Source: Cyclobacteriaceae bacterium
GTDB taxonomy: Bacteria > Bacteroidota > Bacteroidia > Cytophagales > Cyclobacteriaceae
Direction: 5' to 3'
Length of the DNA stretch: 64,000 nucleotides
Assembly (NCBI GenBank): GCA_016787665.1
Contig: JAEUUC010000009.1
Location: 505,744-569,743, forward strand
Every line of letters starts with the position of its first letter. Position 1 is the stretch's first letter. This document shows positions 33,641-43,145 of this stretch, in pieces. The translations under genes were made by a program, and so were the position numbers. Below the pieces are notes generated by a model. The model ran no database searches and was not told the origin of the DNA. It was given only the letters and a program-made list of their open reading frames with translations.

Positions 33641-36250
33641 ATGATTGTTATAAAAAAGATCAATGAACGTGGAGAAGTTGCCCGACAGGATTCTGACACA
33701 GCATTCTTCCTGCATTTAATGTACGCGGGCGAGCAATTGTTAAAGCTCGTTACGAGTGGAATAATATCTGGGATCGAGGATACAAAAGGTAATAACCTAG
33801 GAGGTCAATATAACTTTATTTTCGATTTAGTTCGAGCGGACAGTGTTGGTGCCTGGTCGCGCACTCTTGATGCTGTACTCACTGGTCCAAGTGTACACTT
33901 TGTTAGCTCCGATTTTAACCAGTTTAAGAACGAGCTAACCGATAAGATCGGCAATCCGTCTTGGCAATATGGATCGATGTTTGCGCTACATGAATGCCTG
34001 CGGCTCCTGAATCCCAAAATTGAACCTCTTCCCCAAAAAACTCAGCTTAGGACATGGTTCGCATTTTTTGCCCAACTTCGAAATGATGCGCGAGCTCATG
34101 GCGTAATCTCTTCGGGGCAAGCTAGCCAAATTTGCAGTCATCTGGATAAGTCAATTAAGCTATTCCATGAAAACTACTCTCTCTTTAAATGCCCTTGGAT
34201 TTATGTAAAACAAAACCTATCCGGCTCTTTTAAATTCATTTCATTAACCGATTATTCAAGTCGTTTTGAAATCCAAAACAAAATTGATCAAGAACGTCCA
34301 CGCGAGGGCATCTACTTGTGCTTGTCAAGACTCTATTCAGTCAAACTAGTTAAGTCTTCAATTGACGCGTCTGATTTTCTGTTCCCAAACGGGAACTTCA
34401 CAGACAAAACATATGAATGCATCTCATATCTCACCGGAAGGAAGATTGCAGAAGACTCAAGCCCCTATCTCACCCCAGCTACAATTCTGCCAAAAAGTGA
34501 AACGGAAGGTCAAAATCAAATCGATGTATTGAAGAATACCTTCACTAATTTACCACAACTCCAAAGCATATATATTACAAGGAGGAATTTGGAGACCGAG
34601 CTCGAGCAGGTTTTGACTTTTCCGGACAAATACCCAATCGTCACACTGTCCGGCAGGGGGGGAATTGGCAAAACCTCACTTGCCTTACAGGTTTTGCATC
34701 GCATATGCGAATCAAACCGATTCATGTCGATTATATGGCTGAGTGCTCGGGACATTGACTTGTTGGAAGAAGGCCCAAAAACTGTAAAGCCACAAATACT
34801 GGACGAAATCGATATCTCGAGGGAGTTTTATAAACTTTTTTCATCTGAACAAGACTTAGGCACTAAAGAACGCCAACGGGAATTTTTCCAAAATAGCCTC
34901 AAAGAAAGTAACGCCACATTCGGCCCGCTACTTTTGGTAATGGATAACTTCGAAACATTGAGAAATCCTAAGCAGGTCTTTAATTGGCTGGATACTTATG
35001 TGCGGAATCCAAATAAGGTTCTGATAACGTCACGTCTCCGGGTTTTCAAGGCCGACTATCCAATTGAAGTGGACGGAATGACTCGTGATGAATACGATGA
35101 ATTAGTAGAAAAAGTGGCTAAAAAACTAGGAATTCAAGATGTAATCACGTCAGAGTTCTTGGACGATCTTTACAATGAATCGGATGGACATCCTTATGTA
35201 GTAAAGGTACTCTTGGGGGAGGTATTCAAACAAAAGGGCATCAAGAATGTAAAAAGAATTGTTGCGAGCAAAGAAGAGATATTAGCCGCGCTGTTTGAGC
35301 GGACCTACAACGATCTTTCGTCTGCGTCTCAAAGAATTTTTCTAACACTTTGTAGTTGGCGTAACATATTGCCCGAAATTGCTATCCAAGCAATTCTAAA
35401 TAGGCCGGAAAATGAACTGATTGATGTCGATTATGGCATAGAAGAACTTCACAGATACTCATTTATTGAACTGCTTCGAACAGAGAATGAGGACGTCTTT
35501 ATCTCAGTTCCCCTAGCCGCATTTGAATTTGGGAGAAAGAAATTAACCGTTAGCCCACTGAAAAGTAAAATTCAACTTGACATTCAACTTTTGAACTACT
35601 TCGGAGTCACAAATCACAGTGAAATCGAAAAAGGAGCGACACCAAAAGTGGAGTTTTTTTTAAAGGGCATAACAGGGGCAATAAAAATTGGGAAACTCGA
35701 TATTGAAAAATGTGACCCCATTTTGCACTTTATCTGTCGCAGATATCCGAAAGGTTGGCTGCTGTTGTATGGAATTTACTCAGAATTTGTCTACCAAAAG
35801 AAAGTAATTGAATGCCTTCAAAACTTCGTTGCCGATAGTAGAATCAAAGGCAAAGAAAAAGTTGAAGGATTGGAGTTGCTTGCAAAACAATACTCGATTC
35901 AAAATAACCATACCGCTGAGGCCCAGACCTTGGTGGACATTTGTAATGTTGATTCTATTGACTTTATGGACCTGACCAACGCAGTCCGGAGCCTCATGTT
36001 GTTATTTAAGGAAAAGAAAACAAAACTGAAAAAAGAAGAAACAGCAATGATGTTGAGTTCGGTTGCAGATAAAATGAACAGGCGTATCGGAAAAGAGGGC
36101 CGCGCAAGTGATTTTACAGAATTGGCGTGGGTGTATCTTCATCTTGAAAAGCGACACGAAGCGAAAGCACTGGTGATGCATGCACTTCAAAGCGATTCCA
36201 AGAACCTTCATGCATTGAATCTCGCGAGAATACTTAAGGTCAGGACGTAG
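33641..36250 (+). CDS. STAND (NB-ARC-like) NTPase with HEPN-like N-terminal motif
   Basis: An 869-residue protein. The centre is a STAND ATPase: Walker A GRGGIGKTSL (about residue 340), Walker B PLLLVMDN (about 430), sensor VLITSR and an SDGHPYVV segment in place of GLPLA. The N-terminal 300 residues contain LRNDARAHG (R147 to H153), an R-x5-H pattern like HEPN RNases. The C-terminal 250 residues are helical, TPR-like, and could sense a phage or host ligand. It lies 33 bases after hsdR on the same strand. STAND proteins of this layout act in bacterial immunity by oligomerising on a trigger. The effector call is tentative. Confidence 0.8.
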   Translation: MIVIKKINERGEVARQDSDTAFFLHLMYAGEQLLKLVTSGIISGIEDTKGNNLGGQYNFIFDLVRADSVGAWSRTLDAVLTGPSVHFVSSDFNQFKNELTDKIGNPSWQYGSMFALHECLRLLNPKIEPLPQKTQLRTWFAFFAQLRNDARAHGVISSGQASQICSHLDKSIKLFHENYSLFKCPWIYVKQNLSGSFKFISLTDYSSRFEIQNKIDQERPREGIYLCLSRLYSVKLVKSSIDASDFLFPNGNFTDKTYECISYLTGRKIAEDSSPYLTPATILPKSETEGQNQIDVLKNTFTNLPQLQSIYITRRNLETELEQVLTFPDKYPIVTLSGRGGIGKTSLALQVLHRICESNRFMSIIWLSARDIDLLEEGPKTVKPQILDEIDISREFYKLFSSEQDLGTKERQREFFQNSLKESNATFGPLLLVMDNFETLRNPKQVFNWLDTYVRNPNKVLITSRLRVFKADYPIEVDGMTRDEYDELVEKVAKKLGIQDVITSEFLDDLYNESDGHPYVVKVLLGEVFKQKGIKNVKRIVASKEEILAALFERTYNDLSSASQRIFLTLCSWRNILPEIAIQAILNRPENELIDVDYGIEELHRYSFIELLRTENEDVFISVPLAAFEFGRKKLTVSPLKSKIQLDIQLLNYFGVTNHSEIEKGATPKVEFFLKGITGAIKIGKLDIEKCDPILHFICRRYPKGWLLLYGIYSEFVYQKKVIECLQNFVADSRIKGKEKVEGLELLAKQYSIQNNHTAEAQTLVDICNVDSIDFMDLTNAVRSLMLLFKEKKTKLKKEETAMMLSSVADKMNRRIGKEGRASDFTELAWVYLHLEKRHEAKALVMHALQSDSKNLHALNLARILKVRT

Positions 36251-36347
36251 TCGATACGCGATGTTTGTTTTGGTATGGCACCGTCCCTCACCACACCGCG
36301 ATTCTTGCCTGATAGCATTGTCTCCCTTTCTGCACAACCGTACTTCC

Positions 36348-36538
36348 CGTCATTGCGAGGAACAAGTCTCGAAGCATGAGAGACAAACAGGCGGGACCCC
36401 TTGTCGAAGAATGTTTTTTGTCAGTCTGAGTCCGATAGCGATCCGGAGGTCGAGGACTGACATTGCCCGATACACGCTTCGACTGGCTCAGCGTGACAAT
36501 CCCCCAACTGTCAGCCTGTAGCAGGCCTCGCCATGACG
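36348..36538. repeat. Interspersed palindromic repeat A, copy 1
   Basis: It begins CGTCATTGCGAGGAAC and ends CCTCGCCATGACG, imperfect inverted complements of each other. The centre is variable and contains a half of the 21-nt hairpin (AAACAGGCGGG). Confidence 0.65.
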
Positions 36539-36557
36539 TTCCCCACTAAAGTAGTCC

Positions 36558-36787
36558 CGTCATTGCGAGGAACGACACCCGAGGAACGAGGGTGGAGGAC
36601 GCTTGCCCGCCAAACAGGCGGAAAGCAATCTTCATCAAAACATCGATAAATTCCTTGTCAGCCTGAGCCTGTCGAAGGCTGCCTAATTTCAAAAACGGTA
36701 TCGGCAGTCCGCCTTACCTAACCCAATGCCGAGGGTTGCGAGAAGCGGTAGAGATGGCTTCGCCCTGTAGCAGGCCTCGCCATGACG
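36558..36787. repeat. Interspersed palindromic repeat A, copy 2 with hairpin insert
   Basis: Same terminal inverted repeats as copy 1. The hairpin module (CTTGCCCGCCAAACAGGCGG) sits at 36602-36622 between GGACG and AAGCAATC. Confidence 0.7.
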
Positions 36788-36926
36788 TTCCCTACTAGCG
36801 CAATCCCCGGCCTGATCCCAACGAAATGCCGAAGGTTTGCGTTGAAGACGAGAAACGCCTTCGTCACTTTCGGCTACTCGCTTTAATGAACCCCCGAATC
36901 ATAAAACACTACCCGTTTACCCGCGC

Positions 36927-37925
36927 ATGAACGCCATTTGTTACTCGCACTACGGAGGACCGGAACAACTTATGCTGGCCAACATCCCCACCCCTGCCCC
37001 CAAACCGGGCCACGTGCTCGTGCGCGTGAAGGCGGCTTCCATTAACTCGTGGGATTACGACATGCTGCACGGGCGGGCGTTCATCATGCGCGTGCTCAGT
37101 GGCTTCACCCGGCCAAAATACCACGTGCTTGGCTGCGATGTAGCCGGTGTGGTGGAAGCTACCGGCCCCAACTGCCATCACTGGCAACCGGGTGATGAAG
37201 TGTTTGGCGACATTGCCTCTGCGGGCTTTGGTGCCTTTGCCGAATTCGTGTCGGTGCCCGAAGGACTGCTGGCGCGCAAATCCGCTTCGTTGTCGTTTCA
37301 CCAGGCGGCCGCAGTGCCGCAGGCCGGGTTGCTGGCCATACAGGGGTTGCGACACCGGGGTGAAGTAACAGCCGGCCAACGGGTGCTCATCAACGGAGCC
37401 GGTGGTGGCGTAGGACCGATTGCCCTAACGTACGCGAAAAGCCGGGGCGCGCATGTTACCGCAGTGGATCGACCGGAGAAACTCGACTTCCTGCGGGCGC
37501 TGGGTGCAGACGAGCTGATCGATTTTACCGCTACAGACTATACGAACACCGGCCAGCGCTATGACAAAATCCTGGACGTGATTGCGCATCGTTCGGCTTC
37601 GGAGTACCGCCAGGCACTCACTCCTAATGGCGTGTTTACCATGATTGGCGGCTCAATGGGTGGCTTGCTTCTGCGTATGATGATGGTGGAGCCGCTGCTG
37701 TCAAAGTTTCGCAACCAGAAGCTGGGCATCATGGGCTATCATGTCAGTCGCGAAGGGTTAGCCGAACTGGCGCACTTGTTGGAAACGGGTGTTATCCAGG
37801 TTCCCATCGACAGCACGTTTCCACTCGCCCACACGCGCGCAGCGTTCGAGCACTTTATGTCGGGTAAATTCAAAGGCAAGATTGTGATCGACATGGGGGC
37901 CAACGGGATGTCCCCCAACCGGTGA
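36927..37925 (+). CDS. Medium-chain (MDR) NAD(P)-dependent quinone/alkene reductase-type oxidoreductase
   Basis: A 332-residue zinc-free medium-chain dehydrogenase/reductase. The N-terminal GroES-like fold (HVLVRVKAASINSWDYD) is followed by VLGCDVAGVVEATG. The Rossmann site is INGAGGGVGPIALTYAKSRG, and LDFLRALGADELIDFT completes the quinone-oxidoreductase pattern. Catalytic zinc cysteines are absent. It probably reduces quinones or enones with NADPH. It is isolated between two repeat A arrays, so it has no operon context. Confidence 0.9.
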   Translation: MNAICYSHYGGPEQLMLANIPTPAPKPGHVLVRVKAASINSWDYDMLHGRAFIMRVLSGFTRPKYHVLGCDVAGVVEATGPNCHHWQPGDEVFGDIASAGFGAFAEFVSVPEGLLARKSASLSFHQAAAVPQAGLLAIQGLRHRGEVTAGQRVLINGAGGGVGPIALTYAKSRGAHVTAVDRPEKLDFLRALGADELIDFTATDYTNTGQRYDKILDVIAHRSASEYRQALTPNGVFTMIGGSMGGLLLRMMMVEPLLSKFRNQKLGIMGYHVSREGLAELAHLLETGVIQVPIDSTFPLAHTRAAFEHFMSGKFKGKIVIDMGANGMSPNR

Positions 37926-37971
37926 CGTGTTCCCCTTTCCGTGGAGATGGCTTCTTTCCTTCCGCTCCTTT

Positions 37972-38108
37972 CGTCATTACGAGGAACGAGTCTCGAAGTA
38001 TGAGAGACGAGGACGAAGCAATCTCTAGAGCCTGGGTCTAACCCAATGCCAAAGGGTTACGATGAACGGTAGAGATGGCTTCGTCACCTTCGGCTCCTCG
38101 CCATGACG
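37972..38108. repeat. Interspersed palindromic repeat A, copy 3
   Basis: CGTCATTACGAGGAACGAG at the left and CTCCTCGCCATGACGC at the right. ACGAAGCAATCTCTAG pairs with TAGAGATGGCTTCGT inside, giving a long cruciform-capable element. Confidence 0.65.
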
Positions 38109-38162
38109 CACTTTCCGTAGAGGTGCCTTCAGCCTGAGCAGGCCTCGCCATGACGTTCCTTT

Positions 38163-38319
38163 CGTCATTGCGAGGATCGACACCCGAGGAACGAGGGTGG
38201 AGGACGCTTGCCCGCCAAACAGGCGGGAAGCAATCTCTACAGCCTGAACCTAACTAAATGCAAAGGGTTCCGAGAAGCGGTAGAGATGGCTTCGTCACCT
38301 ACGGCTGCTCGCCATCACG
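38163..38319. repeat. Interspersed palindromic repeat A, copy 4 with hairpin insert
   Basis: Nearly identical to copy 6 at 45537-45672 except for a clean 21-nt insertion (38207-38227), the CCCGCC/GGCGGG hairpin module. Confidence 0.75.
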
Positions 38320-38333
38320 CACTTCGCATGAGA

Positions 38334-41255
38334 TTACTTCAACAACTCGCGGGCAAAGGCCTCCACGGTTGCTTGTGGACTCGGTAAATTAATGGTGAAG
38401 GACCGGTCCAGCGGCTCGCCTGCATAGGTGCCTTTCACTTTCATGCTCACGATGCCCCCATCGGCAACACTCAATTTGCTTTCAAAGTAGGCATAGGTGA
38501 TGGTCACCACACCGGTACTTCCCTTCTCCACAATGTACTTGGTTGCCTTCAGCGTACCCCCTGTCAGGGCGCCTGTACCCTGCACCACCACTTTCGCTGC
38601 CTGCAAACTCTTGTCTGCCGTTTCGCGCGCTGTAATCAATCCAGCAATTCGCGGGTCAAGATCGATCGGTGTTTGATCGCATCCTTCACCCAGCGCCTCC
38701 AGCACTTTTTCAGACGCTTTCAACACGGCACGCGCAGTAACCAGTGACGCTTCCAACGCCACAGCTTCCGTCTTCAGTTTGGCGATCTTCGCACTGTTTT
38801 CCGGAACTTTGGTGATGTCGTCATCCATCGCCTTCTTTAGTCTTCGGATCCTGCTTTCGCGCTCGTCAATGTCGTCTTTCAAGCCGTTTACTTTCCTCCG
38901 GTCTCTTCTTACGTCTGCTTCGGCATCGGTAAATTTCTTGCAGTCTTTGTCGCGCTCGGCCTTTACAATGCCGCGTTGCTTTTCGATTTCAACATTCAGT
39001 GTGCGTACTTCTTCCTGTTTTTGCGTTAGCGTGGCCTGTGCCTCTCTGAACGCTCGCTGCGAATCTTTGGTGGCCTTGTCAATTTCTGCAGAGGCAACAT
39101 CACTGATGTACTTTTGCAAATCGGAGCCCATGGTGGCCATTACATTATAGCCCGCACCATCCTTCGTGCTTCCTGCGGCTACGCGCAATTGGGCCTGAAA
39201 CTGATCGAAGATTTTTCCATTCATATATAAATCAAATCCCTTGTCGCTCAGCATCATGTCGGATTCGGCCACCACCTTCAACACCGAAGCTTTGCCGCTA
39301 TAGGCCACCTTTGATGATTTCGGATCAGTTGGGCTCAGCACCAGGTTAAAAAAAGGATCGGGTTTATCCCGCGCACCGGTAAATGAAAAATAGGGGGCAT
39401 ACACGATGGAGGTAATGCCGGCACCGGCTTTTATTCCGCCTTTTGAAATGCCGACCAGAAGATTGGTAGTGTAGCCATCAATCGTGCTGCTGCCCTGGAT
39501 GAGAAAGCCGGGTTCATACTGTTTTTCCAACACGGTAACCGGGGTCACTCCGGGCACAATCGTTAGGCGGGCATTTCGAATGGCAATGGAGTTCACCAGG
39601 TTTCGACTGTCGTCTGGCACTTTTAACGAAGGGCTGGTGTGTTGAACAGCTTTGACGATGTCACTCATCAGGATCTGTTTGAAGCCGGCATCAATCATCG
39701 TTTGAGTAGGGTTTGACGGATCGAGAGCAAACGTGACATCACCCGCAAGCGCAGGGCTCGCAGGATTACCCACTTTGATCTTTCCTTTAAACTGCAACGT
39801 GGGCATAGGTAACGGGGTGGTTTTGAAACTCACGCCCACGCCAATTCCCATATCAGCCAACTGCACACCGGGGTTCTCGAACGGCCGATCCCACGTGCCA
39901 TTCATGATTCCTTCAATACTCAATTCGGCATTGGTGATGTTGACGGCCACACGGGTGGTAAACGTGAGGGTTCTCTTTTGGTCCACTTTCACATCCATCA
40001 TGCCGCCAAGGCTCACTTCAAAGTTGGCCGGGTTCGGGGTAATCATGAAGTTCACATTCTTTAATACGGTGGTTCTTTTGGCATCGAATGGAATGTTGGT
40101 ATTCAACGAGGCCATGAGTTTCATATCGCCCGGGTTAGTACTCACGGTAGCGCGCAAAAGCAATTGGCTCTTGCCGATTAACTGTTCCACTTCTTTCGAC
40201 AGGGCCGATACATCGTACAACGAAAGCAGGGTAAGACCCCGGGTAACGTCAGCTTCCTGTCCGAGTTTCTTGAATAACGCGAGTCTTGTTTTTTGTGCCG
40301 AGGAAGCCAGCACCAGGGCTGTGTTCCGGAGCCCCACCGGGTCGAGCACACCCAGGGCTGGATCTAACCGCTGAAACGAAAAATCGGAAGGCGGGGAAAC
40401 CCCGACCATAAACTCAACGGGCGTTCGGGCCGCGTTGATGAAAAATTCCACCTGCCCGAAATCCGAGGTTGTATTTAGCGAAAGTGTTTTGGCAAAAGGG
40501 GCAACCGAGAGGGTTCCTTGCGACATCGACAAATTCCAAAAGGCATCGGGCCACTCCGGTGCCTTGTTCATGCCAAGCGTGCTCAAGACATTACCCATGC
40601 TCAGCGTGCTGATGTCACCCGTCAACACACAATCATTGGCGTTACTGGAGAGGGTTGCGCTGGTTTTGATACTGGCCTCACCGATTTTAAAATCACTTTT
40701 CAACGTGGAGGAAACCGAAACCGCAGCCAGCGGATTATGGATGTTGAAGTCGACCGTAATATTTCTTGCTGCGATGCCGCTGACCGGGCTCCAGTCCTGT
40801 TGGGCCGCAAACTGAATTCCAACCGTGTTGATAGTGTTTTGGGCCAGCTCCAGGTAGAGCGATTGCAGGCTCACGATCTTTTGAATGTCGCCCGGTATCC
40901 AGTTGGTGATGTTTTGTTTGGCTAATTTTTGTTGCACGGCAGCAGGAAGTTTGCTGCCCTTCGGGAACGTGAGTTCAAAGCGAGCCATCGCATCAGGCGA
41001 AGCAAAGGAGGCCGCCAGTTGCACGCTCGTCACTTGAAAAAAGGTTGCCGTGCCGCTTACGTTGAAGCCCTCACCAGCCGACTCAGTTTTTAAATCCGAG
41101 AAGGTATAGTCCTGGTTTTCCTGAAACAGCGGGGCCAGTGCCGTTTTCATTTTGGCTATCACATCGTCTGTGGCAGGTTGCAAACCTTGCGCCTGTACTG
41201 CGGTGCAGGTAAAGAGGACCAGGCAAACAAGAAGCATCGGTTTGCAGCTATTCAT
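38334..41255 (-). CDS. Large exported protein with coiled coil, unknown function
   Basis: A 973-residue protein with a signal peptide (cleaved near AVQA-QG). The first 730 residues read as many short beta-strands with repeated short phrases such as LRATVSTNPGDMKLMASLN and GIMNGTWDRPF, suggesting a large beta-rich periplasmic or surface domain. Residues 730-870 are a strongly charged coiled coil rich in E, K and R. The C-terminal 100 residues return to beta-strands. No enzyme motif or outer-membrane sorting tag was recognised. It stands alone between repeats. Confidence 0.72.
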   Translation of the reverse strand: MNSCKPMLLVCLVLFTCTAVQAQGLQPATDDVIAKMKTALAPLFQENQDYTFSDLKTESAGEGFNVSGTATFFQVTSVQLAASFASPDAMARFELTFPKGSKLPAAVQQKLAKQNITNWIPGDIQKIVSLQSLYLELAQNTINTVGIQFAAQQDWSPVSGIAARNITVDFNIHNPLAAVSVSSTLKSDFKIGEASIKTSATLSSNANDCVLTGDISTLSMGNVLSTLGMNKAPEWPDAFWNLSMSQGTLSVAPFAKTLSLNTTSDFGQVEFFINAARTPVEFMVGVSPPSDFSFQRLDPALGVLDPVGLRNTALVLASSAQKTRLALFKKLGQEADVTRGLTLLSLYDVSALSKEVEQLIGKSQLLLRATVSTNPGDMKLMASLNTNIPFDAKRTTVLKNVNFMITPNPANFEVSLGGMMDVKVDQKRTLTFTTRVAVNITNAELSIEGIMNGTWDRPFENPGVQLADMGIGVGVSFKTTPLPMPTLQFKGKIKVGNPASPALAGDVTFALDPSNPTQTMIDAGFKQILMSDIVKAVQHTSPSLKVPDDSRNLVNSIAIRNARLTIVPGVTPVTVLEKQYEPGFLIQGSSTIDGYTTNLLVGISKGGIKAGAGITSIVYAPYFSFTGARDKPDPFFNLVLSPTDPKSSKVAYSGKASVLKVVAESDMMLSDKGFDLYMNGKIFDQFQAQLRVAAGSTKDGAGYNVMATMGSDLQKYISDVASAEIDKATKDSQRAFREAQATLTQKQEEVRTLNVEIEKQRGIVKAERDKDCKKFTDAEADVRRDRRKVNGLKDDIDERESRIRRLKKAMDDDITKVPENSAKIAKLKTEAVALEASLVTARAVLKASEKVLEALGEGCDQTPIDLDPRIAGLITARETADKSLQAAKVVVQGTGALTGGTLKATKYIVEKGSTGVVTITYAYFESKLSVADGGIVSMKVKGTYAGEPLDRSFTINLPSPQATVEAFARELLK

Positions 41256-41387
41256 AGATCAGGATTAGGTGGTAGAGCGGGTGAAGGTACATGCTTTTTT
41301 GGTCTCGGGTCCATTATCATGCCAAAAATCGAAACCGACCTTCGTTGCCGGGTTCACCGGTGATTCCGCTGCCATCGCGGGCGCGAG

Positions 41388-41418
41388 GTTGTATACTAGC
41401 CTAACCATGGTATATTTG
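41388..41418 (+). promoter_or_regulatory. Putative Bacteroidota-type promoter of the DM9 gene
   Basis: A TTG at 41389-41391, a 19-base spacer and TATATTTG at 41411-41418, matching the -7 consensus TAnnTTTG used by the principal sigma factor of this phylum. The start codon is 26 bases further on. Confidence 0.5.
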
Positions 41419-41444
41419 ACTACCCTAAACATTCACCTACACCT

Positions 41445-42272
41445 ATGAAAAGAAATATTTTTCTAGTTGCGTTGCTCCTGTCGCTTACCGCTGGGCTCTC
41501 AACGCTGCAGGCACAAAGTGCCCGTGATTATTTTCAGGAAGGCAAAACGCTCCTCTGGAAAACGATTCAACAAGGGGCCATCGTGGGCAGTGGCGAGCTT
41601 CAGATTTCAAATGTTACCAACCAGACCTTTGATGCCGGGCAGAGTAACCTGAGTAATCCGGATGCCGGGTTGCAGCGATTGTATGGAGGAATTTTCAATA
41701 ACGGTCAGCAGGTGGTGTTGTTGAATATTGGTGAGTTTCGTGAAGTGTGGGTCGGCAAGGTGGCGGGCGATCGCATCACCGGAAAGATTGAAGGCGGAAA
41801 CGTGACGTTCGAAATACAAGTCAAGCGCGCACAACCGTTGCAGTGGGTGGCCTACAATGGCACAATGCCGGCCAACGCGGTGAGTGGTGGTTTTGAAAAT
41901 GGAGCAGACCTGATCGTGTGCCGTGCGTTTTATAATGGTGCCAACCACCCCGGCAAAGTGGTGGGAACGAGCTGTAACATAGGATGGGGCGGAAATGAAA
42001 TTGTGAGCCCGAAATTTGAGGTACTCATTAACGATGGGCAAATTCCCCTGCAATGGGTTACGTACGCAGGAACAATACCCAAGAATGCCGTGTTGGCCGG
42101 GACGGATGTTGGTAAAAGTTATTACGTGGGTCAATTCACCCGGACAGATGGAAGCATTCATGCCGGAAAAGTTTTTGGCCCCCCCGGAAAGCACATATTC
42201 AACTATGGCTACGGTGGCAAAGAGATTACGGAACTGAGAGGCTTCCGCATTCTGGTGCAACAGGTCCGGTAA
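41445..42272 (+). CDS. Secreted DM9/DUF3421-domain protein
   Basis: A 275-residue exported protein (signal peptide MKRNIFLVALLLSLTAGLSTLQAQ). The C-terminal half has two DM9 repeats: LQWVAYNGTMPANAVSGG ... CRAFYNGANHPGKVVG ... GGNEIVS, and LQWVTYAGTIPKNAVLAG ... GSIHAGKVFG ... GGKEITE. DM9 pairs form the mannose-binding lectin fold known from insects and oysters. The N-terminal 120 residues are unassigned and probably beta-rich. It may bind glycans outside the cell. A clean promoter precedes it. Repeat B arrays lie just downstream. Confidence 0.83.
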   Translation: MKRNIFLVALLLSLTAGLSTLQAQSARDYFQEGKTLLWKTIQQGAIVGSGELQISNVTNQTFDAGQSNLSNPDAGLQRLYGGIFNNGQQVVLLNIGEFREVWVGKVAGDRITGKIEGGNVTFEIQVKRAQPLQWVAYNGTMPANAVSGGFENGADLIVCRAFYNGANHPGKVVGTSCNIGWGGNEIVSPKFEVLINDGQIPLQWVTYAGTIPKNAVLAGTDVGKSYYVGQFTRTDGSIHAGKVFGPPGKHIFNYGYGGKEITELRGFRILVQQVR

Positions 42273-42284
42273 TACCTTCCTCCG

Positions 42285-43050
42285 TCATGGCGAGCAACGA
42301 GTCCTGAAGAATGAAGGACGAGGACGCTTGCCCGGTCTCTTCCTTCCGAAGCCATATCCTGAGCGGAGCGAAGGATCCCCTCATCGTAACACCGAACTAC
42401 TAACAGAGGATTCTTCGCTACCGAACTCCACGCATCCGCTACTTTGCTTCGATAGCCATTTGTATACGCCCGGGCTGGTTTGCGTTATCCGCTCAGAATA
42501 CGGCTTGCTTTTTTTGGTTTCGCAGGAATGAGGAAGCTTACCCGCCAAACAGGCGGGAAGGATCCCCTCATCGTAACACCGAACTACTAAAAGGGGATTC
42601 TTCGCTACCGAACTCCACGCATCAGTTACTTGGCTTCGATAGCCATTTGTATACGCCCGGGCTGGTTTGCGTTATCCGCTCAGAATACGGTTTGCTTTTT
42701 TTGGTTTCGCAGGGATGGGGACGCTTACCCGCCCTCTCTTTTCGAAGCCGCATCCTGAGGCACGCGTTGCGCGTGCCGAAGGATCCCCTCATCGCAACAC
42801 CGAACTACTAAAAGGGGATTCTTCGCTACCGAACTCCACGCATCGGCTACTTTGCTTCGATAGCCATTTGTATATGCCCGGGCTGGTTTGCGTTATCCGC
42901 TCAGAATACGGTTTGCTTTTTTTGGTTTCGCAGGGATGAGGACGCTTACCCGCCCTCTCTTTTCGAAGCCTTATCCTGAGCGGAGCGAAGGATCCCCTCA
43001 TCGTAACACCGAACTACTAACAGAGGATTCTTCGCTTCTGATTTCACCGC
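42285..43050 (+). repeat. Tandem array of interspersed repeat B
   Basis: About 3.5 units of roughly 190-210 bases in direct order. Each unit has a variable head (CCTGAGCGGAGCGAAGGATC, or a GGCACGCG/CGCGTGCC hairpin, or the CCCGCC/GGCGGG hairpin), then CCTCATCG(T/C)AACACCGAAC, GGATTCTTCGCTACCGAAC, CGATAGCCATTTGTATA, CGCCCGGGCTGG and CGCTCAGAATACGG, and ends TTTTTTTGGTTTCGCAGG. The last unit is cut short near 43040. Confidence 0.8.
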
Positions 43051-43076
43051 ACTGGGGGCGGTTGGCGGCAACATGG

Positions 43077-43108
43077 TTTGGTTCCTTTCCAATACCAAGA
43101 TAAGTTTA
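43077..43108 (+). promoter_or_regulatory. Putative promoter of the exported Gfo/Idh gene
   Basis: TTTG at 43077-43080, a 20-base spacer and TAAGTTTA at 43101-43108 fit the phylum consensus with one mismatch in the last base. An overlapping TACGTTTG (43107-43114) is an alternative with too long a spacer. Confidence 0.35.
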
Positions 43109-43145
43109 CGTTTGTGTAAGCTTTTGTACACACCTAAATCAACCC

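Larger units (their letters stand above)
36251..36926. other. Repeat A array between the STAND gene and the MDR oxidoreductase (676 bases)
   Basis: No gene is supported. Two repeat A copies fill most of it (36348-36538 and 36558-36787). The two copies are joined by the linker CCCACTAAAGTAGTCCC, which also joins two copies at 45.5 kb. Confidence 0.6.
37926..38333. other. Repeat A array (408 bases)
   Basis: Two repeat A copies (37972-38108 and 38163-38319) and linking sequence between converging genes. No gene is supported. Confidence 0.6.
42273..43145. other. Tandem repeat B array (873 bases)
   Basis: No gene is supported. Three full tandem copies and one partial copy of repeat B occupy about 42285-43050. 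The last 80 bases likely hold the promoter of the Gfo/Idh gene (see 43077-43108). Confidence 0.65.

Noticed and set aside
42328..43103. Several short open frames (67-90 residues) inside the repeat B array
   Set aside because: They repeat with the DNA repeat, vary by copy and have no protein-like features; the DNA repeat explains them.
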